A stretch of DNA of 64,000 nucleotides. It comes from Chaenocephalus aceratus (lineage: Eukaryota > Chordata > Actinopteri > Perciformes > Channichthyidae). Position numbers and translations under genes: made by a program. Position 1 is the first letter of the stretch, and every line of letters starts with the position of its first letter. Shown here piece by piece: positions 20,865 to 32,338 of this stretch. Location of the stretch: positions 16,354,178 to 16,418,177 of the forward strand of contig CM043797.1 of NCBI GenBank assembly GCA_023974075.1. Direction: 5' to 3'. The notes under the pieces were generated by a model. It was not told the DNA's origin, did not search any database, and saw nothing but the letters and a program-made list of their open reading frames with translations.

Positions 20865-22994
20865 TGTCCCACAACAATAACTATCTCTGACCGAAGTTGC
20901 CTTGTTGTCATAAACTGGTAACAACAACAAAATGCTTGGGCATCTGCGTCAGAGGGCGAAAGATGACATGCAGGGGAAATGATTCCCTGACACTGTCCTT
21001 ATAGGGAGGCTAGGGATCATCGTACCAAAATGTTAGTCTATTATTGGCCCAAAATGTTATTTGTCTTTTAAATGACATAACAACTGGGCCTACTTTTCTC
21101 AATTACAAAAATGACTCATAGTATCACCGTCTCTTTGCTGCAGGACGGTAAACAAATGATTTTCACTATCACTTTACTCTGTTACATCTACAGTGTGTAT
21201 GTGCCCAGTTTTGTTATCTAGATTTTGGGTTGGCAGACCCTGGTTCAGCCGAATAAAAAAAACACATTTTGGCCAACTGCATTAGTTAAAAAACCTGCTG
21301 CTAATATATCTGAAGTCTTTTTTTTAGTTTCTATTGATTTTAAAATGTTTATAGAGTATTGATATCAACACAAATAAAACATATTTATTCCAACTTTTAT
21401 TTTATTAAGCTTTTCAGGCAAAGCGCTACTGTAGCATATAATGTATCTATGATACAATACAAATATCCAGAGTTACATCAGCTGGATGCCCCATTACTAA
21501 ATGTATTAATGAGCCCCTTTGAGATATAATAAAATGATGTGTTATTAACTGTCTCACATTGTAATTAACCCCTGGATAATTAGTAAACCTCTTGTTGATA
21601 ATAAGATTCCTTGTTGTTTGCTAATGAAGCATGTTGTCTAATAACACCCAAGGGAAGCTGTCACATGGGAGGCTGCATGTCACAATACATCTTGTAAACA
21701 TTATATTCCTTAACTTTAATGGCTACGAGTGTTAATATGTATAACATTTAAAAAGAATACGTTTAAAGTTGAGTTGAAGCATCACATGAAATAGTATTTG
21801 CTTTGTGTATTTGTTTTCTCCATTCAACTGCCATGTTTGATAAGCAAGTCCACACTTTTCATTAATATGTCAAATGGCTCAATTAATTAAACATGTAAAC
21901 CATATTCTAAAGCATTTTCTTGTTCGTGTATGTGTCCCAGGAGAAAGATTCTCATTGAAACACAGTGTTGAAGTGGTCACATCAGGCCTTTGGGAATATG
22001 GACCTTGTGGATGCGGACAAAAGAGCTGTAAGGACATTAGGACCTCAGTAAAGACAAACCATCTCACCCAAGAGGAATGGTCATGATGGGCCCTTGATAA
22101 TAATTGATTTGACCCTCTAATTATTTTCTCTGGTTTTTCTCCGGTTTGGCAGTTCAACAATTACGTGAATCATAATCATGATTATTGGGTTCAGAGATAA
22201 TTTCGCCTTACAGCAAAGTGATTTGGCCTTTCTTTTCAAAGTTAACACAGTCTTTTGATTCTTCAATTTCCCTACAACACACACATCGGTTATGTGAACT
22301 TTAAACTATGTTGTCCCTGAACGTATTAATACATTGTAACATGTTTACAATTGTAGTTTACAATGTTTGTAACTGTTTTCTTCTTCTTTTATAATGTCTT
22401 ATGAATAATACTATCAAATGTTATTGATGTAGCCTTTTTTTTTTAAATTGCTTAAAACTTTTTATGTATTATAAAAAAGCAGTGAATTCAATATATAAAA
22501 TAGGTGGAGGTTTTAAAGTGCTTTATAAATAAAGCTGTATTGTATTATTGTATTGTATTGGGGAAAGGCCTCAGTCAGGGCCCAGTGTTAAAGTTAAGTT
22601 AAAGCCTTTTATGTTCATTATACAAAAAATACAACGAGATTCCGAGTGCAACTCTGTCCCAGTGTGCAAAAACTCGACATACACAACATTAAAAACACGG
22701 CAGTAGGACAGACAAGATAAGAAATCATACGGAATAGTTAAAAATATTGATATTAAAATAGTTTTTAATTTTTAAAGTGCATTCAAAGTGTGTATATATG
22801 TGTGAAGATGGTTACGGTTATTGCATTAAGTGTGGTGGCCCAGGGGTGTGTTAGTGTGTACTGTATGACTGGAAAGCTGCTTGTATATGAAGACTATGTT
22901 GCTTTAGACTCAAATTTAAAGTTAAACTTAATAGTTCCATCCGTACAAGGTGCCTAAGAGTCTCTAACGATGAGGTCATGTTACTCAAGTTGAA
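20865..22994. other. Intergenic with LINE tail near 22.5 kb
   Basis: No gene recognised. Sequence at about 22500-22560 (TTTTAAAGTGCTTTATAAAT, AAGCTGTATTG, then a TGTAT/TATTG run) is the 3' end of a non-LTR retrotransposon. The rest is AT-rich. Short frames around 21.9-22.1 kb show no domain or signal. Confidence 0.5.
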
Positions 22995-23002
22995 TATAAA
23001 AG
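22995..23002 (+). promoter_or_regulatory. TATA box of the plus-strand OR
   Basis: TATAAAAG lies about 555 bp upstream of the OR start codon. Transcription would start near 23025-23030, giving a first noncoding exon that ends in the donor GAAG|GTACTA (exon end 23051). Confidence 0.55.
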
Positions 23003-23026
23003 AGATCCTGTTTGAAGCTGCTGGGC

Positions 23027-23551
23027 TCTGATTCCCACCTCCACAGAGAAGGTACTATCATCTGTGAGAACAGATGCTGATACAACACTGGGCCTGCTTG
23101 GCTTTGCTTAGCATCATTGTGGTGTAACATTTAATGCCAATTTAATGTATATAGGTCTTTACATTTGATGTACTTTATTTATTAGTTTCCACTACCACAA
23201 AACACATTTTGCTAAAATGGTTAAAGTATTTTTTGCAGGAAATGGACACTGAAATCAACTCTTGAGAAAGTAAGTATTGTCTTTAAATGCATAATGTTTT
23301 TAACTTTTCTATTGAATTAACCAACGTTATGTTTGATTTGTATTAGTGATTATTAGTATTTAATGTTGTACTCACATTGCACCTCTTGTTTCTTTTTTCT
23401 TTGTGTGTTTGGGATCTAGAATCAATTGCAATGAGTAACAGAATTATGCCTAATATATAACAATGCACATTATTTCGACCTACTGTATCACTATTAAAGC
23501 TTCTAACATGTTTTTTCTCTCTCATTTAGGTCTTTCATCAATTTAAACAGA
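23027..23551 (+). other. Probable spliced 5'UTR of the plus-strand OR
   Basis: Three noncoding pieces are suggested by splice signals. Exon 1 runs from about 23027 to 23051 (donor GTACTA). Exon 2 is a 31-base exon at 23239-23269, between acceptor TATTTTTTGCAG and donor GTAAGT. Exon 3 begins at 23530 after CTCATTTAG and runs into the ATG at 23552. Vertebrate OR genes often have noncoding 5' exons before an intronless coding exon. The exact start site is inferred. Confidence 0.55.
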
Positions 23552-24481
23552 ATGGAAAGCAACAAGACAAGTGATATCATAGAGATCCAAGGCTTTGACA
23601 TATCTCCAGGGTTCATCTACCCTCTATTTTGCTTACTGCTGTTTGTGTACCTAACCTTGCTCTTCTCTAACATTGGAGTCCTAGTGCTTATCATCACTGA
23701 GAAGAGTTTGCACCAGCCCATGTACATTCTCTTTTGTAACCTGTCTGTCAATGATCTAATAGGGAACACAGTGCTACTGCCTCAGCTGATGGCTCACATC
23801 ATCTCAACAGAACGCTTCATCACCTACAACCAGTGTGTGGTCCAAGCCTTCTACAGCCACACGTTTGGATCAGCCTCACATATGATCCTGATTATTATGG
23901 CAATAGACAGATATGTGGCGATATGTCATCCTTTGAGGTACAGCTCAATCATGACTAGCAAAACTTTGATTGCACTATCAGCCAGTGCTTGGGGGGTGTC
24001 CTTGGTGCTTGTGTCGGTTTTGATAGGTCTGACAGTGAGGCTCTCCCGTTGTAGTTCCTTTATTCAAAATGCTTACTGTGACAACGCATCACTCTTCAAG
24101 CTTTCTTGTGAGGATGTGTCCATCAACAATATTTATGGACTCTTCTTCACTGTGCTGCTTTTTGGTTGCTCAATGGGAGGTATTGCTGTCACATACTTTA
24201 GAATAGCTGTCATTTGCTGGGTCAAGAAAAACAAAGAGATGAGAAGCAGAGCACTTCAGACCTGTGCCAGCCACCTTGTTCTCTATCTCATCATGCTCTG
24301 GTCAGGGTTTTTAACTATCATATTGCATCGTTTCCCAAATTACCCAGATTTAAGGAAAATTGCTTACATTTTATTCCATGTGGTCCCTGCTAATTTAAAT
24401 CCGATTATTTATGGGATGCAAACAAGGTCATTGCGTGAAAAGATTATTCAAATTCTGCAAAAAAAAGTGACTCCAACCTAA
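23552..24481 (+). CDS. Olfactory receptor, intact, 309 aa
   Basis: Odorant GPCR of fish type in one coding exon. The protein starts MESNKTSDII, with the glycosylation site NKT. TM1 ends LLFSNIGVLVLI, followed by LHQPMYILFCNLSVNDLIG (TM2), CVVQAFYSHTFGSASH (TM3), MAIDRYVAICHPLRY (116-130), the EC2 cysteines with AYCDNASLFKLSCED, RSRALQTCASHLVLYL (TM6) and LNPIIYGMQTRSLR (TM7). It is opposite in strand to the other three ORs and differs from them at TM3 (FGSASH) and in ICHPLRY, so it is probably a different subfamily. The frame is intact and the upstream TATA and splice signals support a working gene. It is the last OR before the chrna10-pgap2-stim1 block. Confidence 0.96.
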   Translation: MESNKTSDIIEIQGFDISPGFIYPLFCLLLFVYLTLLFSNIGVLVLIITEKSLHQPMYILFCNLSVNDLIGNTVLLPQLMAHIISTERFITYNQCVVQAFYSHTFGSASHMILIIMAIDRYVAICHPLRYSSIMTSKTLIALSASAWGVSLVLVSVLIGLTVRLSRCSSFIQNAYCDNASLFKLSCEDVSINNIYGLFFTVLLFGCSMGGIAVTYFRIAVICWVKKNKEMRSRALQTCASHLVLYLIMLWSGFLTIILHRFPNYPDLRKIAYILFHVVPANLNPIIYGMQTRSLREKIIQILQKKVTPT

Positions 24482-25343
24482 TCTGTCTTCTGCACTGTGC
24501 ACACTTATATCTGGAACATAATAATATTTATACATGTATATGCTTATCCTTCTGCATAAACGTATTTTGTATATCTCAGCAATCATAAACAAGGAAACAT
24601 CTGTTACCAAAGTTAATGGTAACATATTTGCCCCGTTTGTTTTGTTTGTTCACCATGTAAAGCGGCCTTGGGTCCGTTGAAAGGAATTTTACAAATATAA
24701 TCTATCATTAATGTGGTTTATGGATGAATATTAATAGCAATTGGCTTTTTTTTACAACATGGGAAATTACTTTATCCCTCATAAAGTGTGCCGACAGTAA
24801 AATGAGCGTCGACACTGGCCCCTGTGTGCTATTGCCCAGTGACAAGCTCTTTACCAACCTCTTCTGTCTTTATGCTTGTATAGCATGCAAATACTAAAAC
24901 CACAATGTCCATTCTTGTCCCTAAACTGTTCATATAATAGGAATAATTAATGAGCATAACATTTGTGTCTATTCATGTTTTTGTTTTCATTGAGTTTCAG
25001 GTATAATAGTAATGTTTCATGTAATCTAGATATTGACAGAAATACATTGAAAATAAGATGTGAATACTGTGTGTTGGTGTATATTACAATGCCTAATACT
25101 AAATACCTGTACTTATACTGGTATTTGGTATCAGGCCTTCCAAATTACAAAAAATGTTTCTTGGCCTGTTAATGCTGTAAAGACTAATTATATTTATCAA
25201 CTTTTTTTAAACGGAATTTTACTCTTTCCATTTATAACAAAAAAGGCCCAAAAGAGGTCATATCAGTTGTTCTGCTGTCCAGTGCATCTCAGTTAAATCG
25301 TGAACGTTTTTTCCAAATCCAAAATTGTTTAAAACACAGTTCT
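24482..25343. other. Intergenic with LINE 3' end
   Basis: Downstream flank of the OR. Sequence at about 24648-24716 (CACCATGTAAAGCGGCCTTGGG, TCCGTTGAAAGG, ACAAATATAAT) matches the usual 3' end of a fish CR1/L2-type LINE. No coding region is supported. Confidence 0.55.
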
Positions 25344-25840
25344 TGTCACGGTCCAAACTGTGTTCCTGTTTGTTCCCCTGTGTGTGGAGAGGGTGTGGTT
25401 TCCCTTGCAGGCAGCAGCCTGATTGCTCTCACCTGGCCGGCTGACTCAGCTGTCCCTCATCATCTAATCAGGACACAGCTTATCTACTCCAGTCTCCCAG
25501 CAACTCACCGCCAGATTGTTTTCTACATCAGTGGTAGTACATCCTCCTGGCTGCCCATTCAGTTATCCTGTCTGCGTGTAATTCCGTACCTTTTGTAACT
25601 AGTTTCTCTTGTGTTTCCAGTGCAATCCCTCGGCCATCGTCCACCAGAGCTTCCAGCCAACCTGCCTGCTTCTTCCTGCATCATACCTGCCTGCCTTGTA
25701 ATCAGTCCAGCCTCTCACTGCCTACCTCCACTCCGGACCTCCATATCACCAAACCTGCCTGAGTCTCCGAAGCAATAAACTATTTAAACATCTTCAGTCC
25801 TTGCCTGCGCCTGGGTCCTGTTTAAAACATAATCGTAACA
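25344..25840 (+). mobile_element. Solo LTR with 5-bp target duplication
   Basis: The 497-bp unit begins TGTCACGG and ends CGTAACA, the TG...CA ends of an LTR. GTTCT flanks both sides (25339-25343 and 25841-25845), a perfect 5-bp target duplication. It is C/T-rich with many CCTGCCTG-type runs, and carries AATAAA at about 25773. No internal retroviral or Gypsy sequence remains, so it looks like a solo LTR left by recombination between two LTRs. Gypsy-like origin is likely but not shown. Confidence 0.82.
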
Positions 25841-25845
25841 GTTCT

Positions 25846-26584
25846 GATGATTAAGCATTGTATCTCCCTTTGGTTTGAGATTATAGAGTGTTGCCAGATC
25901 AGATTAAAACGTATCAATTTGAAGTACATGGTGCTGATAGGGGATTAAACAGATAATCCATATAAGCTTTTTTGAGACATTGTTTTCTCCTGCTATGATT
26001 GTATGTACAGAAGCTTTCCTGGTGATATCTCTGAACATATTTACTATTCTGTAAAGTTGGGTAATTCTCTCCGATTCATGTCATATATATATAAAGTCAC
26101 ATTTTCCCCAATGAGGGCTAAATACAATACTTATTATTTTCGATCTCCTAAAGTCTTTTACAAATGTCAATTATTCTAACCTCAAACTATTTCATGTCTG
26201 GTGTTGTTTCGTTTCATCATTGTCATTTTGTACTGTATCAGTAAAAATATATAAATTGGTTTCAAAATGACTTTTTATCTTTTACCCTGCTTCTGAGACA
26301 CACTTTCCATTACCCATAATATAAATAAATAGAAAAAATATATTTTAATATCAGATGTATTTATGTTGCTTTATAAATCCCTTGGCCTATTGTTTCAGAA
26401 ACAAATAAATAAATGTATGGACACAAATCAATATTTTATCATTTAGGTTAAAATCACAACATTGTGTAAATAGCGTCAGTAGAAAATGTGATTGATTTGC
26501 TACAATGGGACCTGGATTTGGGATTGCAAATTGTCAACAACAAAACTTATTTACAAAAATGTATTTAAGATATAATTCTACTTT
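25846..26584. other. Intergenic between solo LTR and chrna10
   Basis: AT-rich DNA without recognised exons or repeats. It lies between the plus-strand OR unit and the 3' end of the minus-strand receptor gene. Confidence 0.55.
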
Positions 26585-26590
26585 TTTATT
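26585..26590 (-). terminator. Poly(A) signal for chrna10
   Basis: AATAAA on the minus strand, about 165 bases past the chrna10 stop codon, giving a short 3'UTR. It is the nearest canonical signal. Confidence 0.5.
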
Positions 26591-26753
26591 AAATAGGACT
26601 GCAGTAGGATGGATCACATGGTCTGAGGAAAAAGTGCAATCTGAATGTAAATTAAACTACTGCTAAGTACATTACTTAATGACTTATTATAAACTGTTAT
26701 AATCTCTTTGTTGGGCACACCATAAACACTTTCATTAAGTCTAACGTCTTCAG

Positions 26754-29700
26754 TTAGATGGCTTTGCCCATGATGAGAAGGCTCAATAAAAACACCATAA
26801 TGAAAAATATCCACATGAAAAAGCGATCTAAAACTTTGGCTACTTTCTTCCACTCCCCAGTCCTTTTCTGTGTCGCCCTCTGATCCCTGTAACAGTTGGC
26901 TATGTACTCGATGTTACGCATTAGTTGCGTCTCGTTGCTTTGACTGTTGGAGGAAACCTCTCTGTCTTTTCTCTCTCCATCACTCACACCCCCCTTCCGG
27001 CATCTCCTCTGACCCTGGGAATCTCCACAGTCCATGCTCATGAAAATACCATTCTTCCAAGTGCAGTAGTTGTTGGTTGGGTTTTTCCCGATGGAGCCAC
27101 CTGGGCTCATCATCTGATCCATGTCCTCCCTCTCCTCTGTGGTCATGGAGCCCACTGTCTCTTGTCCTCTGTCCAGTTTGCAGACACACTCCTCTCTGCC
27201 TGGTCCTGCCTGACCATTCATGGTGCAGTTGGTGTTCTTTACATGTGGAGGCTCCTGCTTCTCGGGCTGTGGTGACAAGCAGTTCTCCCCAACCTCATAA
27301 ACAAAGCATATTCTGGCCAAGTACTGCAGAATGACCTTCTTGGCCCACTTGGGAACAGGCTTGGCATCCGGGCCACAATGGTGTATGTTCATGATGAAGA
27401 TGGTCAGGGCAGTGGAGGCAGTGATCATGGTCATCGTTGCAATGTAGTACTTTCCTGTGGATGAAAAAGAGGACATCAACATAGAGTTCTAATGCATCTT
27501 AATCACACATGTTTGGATTTGTATTACCCTCACCAATAAGTGGCACATTCTCAGAGGGTGGCATGATCTCTGCCACCAACAGCTGAAAGACAGTCAGTGC
27601 CAGCATAACAGTGACACCCAAAGACACCTTCTCTCCAGAATCAGCAGGCAGGTAAAAGCCCAGTGGAGCCAGAAAAGAGATCATTACACATGGTATAAGG
27701 AGGTTAAAGACATAAAATGAAGCTCTTCTCTGTAGTTTCAGTGTGTAGGTCACATCAGGGTAAGGATCAGCACAGCAGCCATACTGAATAATGTTCTTCT
27801 TGGCCGGCATACCCAACACCTCCCATTCCACATTATCCACCAGGTCGGCCAGGTCAGCGCTCTCCATGGCATTCAGGATGTCCACCTGGTTGCCGTTGTA
27901 TGTCCAGGAGCCATATGTGAACCTGCACTGCTGAGAATCGAAGGGGAAGTATGACACGTCCACTTTGCAGGAGCTCTTTGTGATAGCTGGGGAATCCCAC
28001 ATGATCTGGCCATCATGCCGGATCACTACATTGGTGTCCATGGAGCCTTTGAAATGGTCATCAGCACTGGAAAAACAAAGAAAACATTGAGTATCATACC
28101 AAGTGAAAATGTATTTGTCCATACCATGAAAACTAAATAAAAAAGGAGCAGTTGTGATGTCCTCAGTAGGTTGAGACAACTTGAAAGGTTGATCAGAATA
28201 CAAAGGCACAAGTACACCAACTGAGGGAAGAGTCAACACATGTATAAGAGTACTCATTGCTCAGTGTTTGTGTCTGTTTTTTATATCTTTTGATTAATGC
28301 TAAGTGTTTGTGTTTATGTGTGTCAGCATTTGATAAGTGTTCATAGTGTGAGCTGTTATCCTGAAATGTCATCAGAGGCATAGGAGTTCTTGCACACTGG
28401 CCTCACAAATACTCCTTCCTCTTTGTCAAACATATGGTACCTCTGTCTTAATTGTAAAGTTGACATTGCCTTTGTATAAAAAGCAGACAAAGGCCTGGAC
28501 ACTCCTGTCAATAATGGCTTCAAGGAGTGTTCAGCTTGTGCCTTTTATACCAACCAAAAGGAGCCACTCTGATTAACCCAATACCAATCCGACCTACTTG
28601 TTATATAGGACAATATCAGGTCTCCATACATAACTACCAGGTATACGGATGGTATCGAGTCCATCGTAATCATCTTTATTCCATTGAACGTGTGAATCAA
28701 CCCACACTTGACGTATCCATAAATACGCAGTCAGAATTTGGTTTCGCTCATCCTGTAAAACATTGAAATTAATAGAAAACAATTGACAACAACAGGGGAA
28801 AGAGTGCAGGTTGAACAGAAATATGTTTTTTTTTTTTAAATATTTAATGATTTGATCTGGATAACACATTAGGGCTGCACGATATTGGAAAAAACTGACA
28901 TTGCGATATTTTCTTCCCCTGCGATATATATTGCGATATGAAAAAATACAGGAATTGAAGAAAAGACCGTTTTTTTTGTCCGCAAACCATCCTTTCTTGA
29001 ATTGTAATGCTATACAATTGGTATTTCTTTAACAATATTTAACCGGATGAAGGATTTTAGTCACGGACTTCTGGATCTTAAGTTATCACAGTAACAAGCT
29101 GAGCTAGCTCGGTTATCCTTCTGTGATCTGATCAATAATGGTTGTGATTGGTGGTTTGCTGTGCATGCAGAGCCTGCATGTCACTCACGGTACGTCCACA
29201 CAGCAGCTTCAGAAGAATCTTCCACCGCTTCCAACGCTTCTCTGCCCATTGACTTTGAATGGGGATGACATCACTTTGCCTCGCTTTTCGCCGAACTGCA
29301 TTGTGGGGGAGCGAAGCGAAGATTTCCAGGATGTCCAGGATCTCCAGGATTCAAAAGATGAGCAATGTTCAACTTCTGAAGCTGAGCTGGAAGCGCCAGC
29401 CAATCAAACACGTTTATGCAAATCTGACAGTAGAAGCGCTAGCCAATCAAACCGCGTGTAAGCAGGGAGAACCAGACCGCAGTTTATTTCCTCATATTCC
29501 AAACGAGAAATTACGGTAGCAAATCACCCGGTTCTTTACAACCAGAACTATTAACGGGATACAAACCGGAGGAACCAGGCATGGAGGGAGGTGGCAGAGA
29601 CAGTGGGTGAAACTGGTAGGTTTTCGCCTGTTTGGGGAGTTTATACAGTATATATATATATATTGCTCGCATAAAATCCCCGGGGTTTTTTGCTTTGTAT

Positions 29701-31301
29701 GTCGGGGGAGGGAGATTCATGTGATTGGTTGTTGGTCGCATTGCTCGCAAAAAATCCCCAAGCTGTCAGACACGCCCAGCTCCAAGATTTTCAAGATTTT
29801 TGAAAAGCTGCTGTGTGGACGTACCGTCACTCAAGTAACCCTGACATGAGAGCCACGCAAGCAAGCAGCAAAATAATTGTAACATGACGTGTTTGAGTTC
29901 ATTTGCCTACTTAATATCGCAAGTCCTAAAAAAATAAATAAAATAAAATAAATAAATCGCACATCCTGCGATGTCAATATCGCGCATGCGCAATAATTAT
30001 CGTCACGACACGATATATCGTGCAGCCCTATAACACATTCAATCTGGTGGAGACTTGTGCACTGTGGTGTGTTACCATGTCGATAATTTGTGATAGTGTG
30101 ATCTGCAGGGTCACATTCAGTATGGTGTTAGTGTCATTCACAGGCCTCAGTGCACTAGTGTAGTTTGTGAATAAATCATTCAGGAGCTTCTGGGCATATT
30201 TTCCCTGAGCACACCAACAGGCTAAAACAAAAAGAGAAACAATTGATGATTAGATGTATATCGCCACAAAGCACCTGTTGTATTTAATATTATTTTTCAG
30301 GTAAAAATGTGTTCTCTAACACAACATTCGGATGTGATCATTTTTTCATCATTCAATTTCTGGCCAGTGATAATCTGAATAAATGAAACTATATGGATGC
30401 TGAGGAGGGTACATGTGGAGAGAAAATGTGAATCCATGACAGATGGTGAAGGGGACAAAGAGCGATGTCAAGCTAGATCACCCTCTCTATTAAGCTCTAC
30501 AGCTCTACAGAGAGATCAGGCAAATCTGCCATTAAGCAGCAGTAAGTTGTTGTCAGTTTGAATTGTGTATATTTTGCATGTATTGATTGAACTGTAATAT
30601 CTTAAACAACATCAAAATGAGCCTCAACAGGGAGATAAATCAATACAAGCATGTGAAAGAGAAGCATGGTATAAGCCATCTTTAAATATATTTGTACATA
30701 TCTTATAAGAAGGCTTTCATGCTTTTTACATTAATAATTCCAAAAGTACATTTTGGAATAAGATGTTTATTTTTCAATGAAAAAACGTGTTTACTGTATA
30801 TTGTGACTGGAGCTTGTTTTGAGTGTCAACAATAGATTTGGGAAGGCCAGTTGTTAACCCTGGAACGCTGTTTTGATAAAGTCTCTGAACGGGATACAAG
30901 GAAAGGAAAGGATTATGATTACAGCAAATCCCTGAACTACTGGCATCATGTTTGCAGAGTCTGGGCAACAGATTGTATGAAAGAGGAATGGAAATCAGAG
31001 AGGGAATATTTGATTCAAAATATATCAAAACACTGACATTAATAAAAGAGAAAAAAGCATCCAAAACTAATCAAAGTTGTTACTCAATTATGTATCTGCT
31101 GCTCATGTTCTAGCATCTCATCGCCATTTTTGCTAGAAGAGCGTTGGAGGTTTTCTCTATAATGTACTTGACTCGAGAATGCAACAATCTTAAATAATAC
31201 TGTTAAAAAATAATAATAGAATGAATGAGTGGGAACTTACTTGGTAAAATACTGACACACAGAAGCAAGCAGAATAACGTTTGGATTCTCCATCGTTTCA
31301 T
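26754..31301 (-). CDS. chrna10: Nicotinic acetylcholine receptor alpha-10 subunit, 531 aa
   Basis: Cys-loop ion-channel subunit. In vertebrates alpha9 and alpha10 form the efferent cholinergic receptor of hair cells. The five coding exons, in gene order, are 31301-31241, 30221-30076, 28752-28598, 28066-27534 and 27454-26754. All have GT/AG sites and phases that join. The signal peptide starts [15 protein letters not shown]. Visible landmarks are N-glycosylation sites in exon 2 (NYT, NDT, NVT), the Cys loop C154-C168 around YFPFD, the adjacent alpha-type cysteines C218-C219 in [11 protein letters not shown]2 with [20 protein letters not shown] (265-284), and a C-terminal M4 after [31 protein letters not shown] and NIHHCGP favour alpha9/alpha10; the location beside pgap2 and stim1 favours alpha10. 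The M3-M4 loop is long and Cys-rich compared with the 450-aa human protein. Confidence 0.92.
28870..30030. mobile_element. hAT-like element in chrna10 intron 2
   Basis: The ends are inverted repeats, TAGGGCTGCACGATAT at the left and ATATCGTGCAGCCCTA at the right. TAACACAT flanks both sides (28862-28869 and 30031-30038), a perfect 8-bp duplication. The subterminal DNA is full of CGATAT and TGCGATA. This is a widespread fish pattern of non-autonomous hAT-like elements. Without the nested insertion it would be about 520 bp. Its right end lies only 45 bp from the exon 2 splice donor. Confidence 0.92.
29187..29827. mobile_element. Nested 640-bp inverted-repeat element
   Basis: The left end ACGGTACGTCCACACAGCAG is matched by the inverted right end CTGCTGTGTGGACGTACCGT. 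It interrupts the hAT-like element, so it is younger. GTCACTCA occurs at both edges but overlaps the terminal bases, so the duplication may be 5 bp (CACTC) or 8 bp. The interior has the repeated phrase TTGCTCGCA-AAAATCCCC (about 29662 and 29739), two CCAATCAAAC sites and a (TA)n run near 29650. The open frames inside show no known domain. Confidence 0.8.
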
Positions 31302-32338
31302 ATTGCTGAAACAAACTATCCTGATCCAAAGACCATTTGAGCTGATGTGTGCCTTTCAGTTTTTCAGAGTTTCTTCACTAAAAATAATCCAAAAAGAAAT
31401 TAAATCAGACTGAGAGCGACTGCAGCTGTTTGTGAACTGCACTCCACCCAGTGCTGCTGAGAGACAGTAGGAGAGAGGCGGGGCAGCAGCACCACATGTT
31501 AACCACAAACACCAGGACCATCGGACTCACAAACAACTCTTCACACACACGATCTGAAGCCTATGTCTCTGATATCATGTATATTACAAAATGTATTTAA
31601 ACAAATATCCTTTGTTCTGCAGCACAACATAGAGCTCTCAGCCTCGCCACCTAATAACGGTCTTGCACTATTATTTGTGTATGTAGGCCTATTAGTCATA
31701 AGAGACACAATGTATACATTATTTAAAACGTGGTCTCTGGTCTGTGTTGTGTGCATCATTTTTTGATAGGCTGCGCCGCCCATACGTAGCCTCATCACTC
31801 TCCCCCGCTTGCTTTCTCTTCCGGGTGCGGATGTTTTTCACGCCTCTTTTTTTCCCTTTCAACAAGGAGGATGCTGCATCCGTGTGACTATCGTCTTCTT
31901 GGGCAATGGAAATTAATCTTAGTAGAAGCAAAAAATGGCACCGGGGTTTTACATGTCAAGATCATCCCCAGCTCTGATTAAGGAATTGCACCCTATTGTT
32001 GGTAACGAAAATGCAGGTCCATCCTGTAACCTGATATCATGAATGTGATGATTTGGTAATAGCGTAGTTATTTACAAGGTAATTGCTTGCAGTTATTGGT
32101 GAACAGCAAATCTGGTGGAGGTAGGTTGATTATGTTTTTTTTCCGACTGAGATGGTCAGTAAATGCATGCCGGATAAAAAAAATGCCACCAAATAATTGA
32201 GTGATAATTCCTTTAACTGTGCATACATTTTTACTTATCATCATAAATACTTAAAATGTATCTATTGTATTAATATTTGAAGAAAGTTATTATTGCCACA
32301 TGTACATTAATTAATTACAATTTTTCACAGTTTCAGAA
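31302..32338. promoter_or_regulatory. Shared promoter region of chrna10 and pgap2
   Basis: The 1-kb gap separates two divergent start codons. CTTCCGGG at 31818-31825 (an ETS-type site) lies in a GC-richer patch with GGCTGCGCCGCCC, typical of a housekeeping start site; I assign it to pgap2. The chrna10 side (31302-31560) has an acceptor-free leader, so its 5'UTR probably adjoins the ATG. A noncoding first pgap2 exon must lie upstream of the TTTTTCACAG acceptor (about 32330), but its end is not certain. Confidence 0.45.

Noticed and set aside
26925..27334. Plus-strand ORFs of 85-116 codons over chrna10
   Set aside because: They are shadows of the last chrna10 coding exon on the other strand.
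29138..29519. 107- and 86-codon ORFs in chrna10 intron 2
   Set aside because: They start in or near a terminal inverted repeat of the nested element and show no known domain or splice context.
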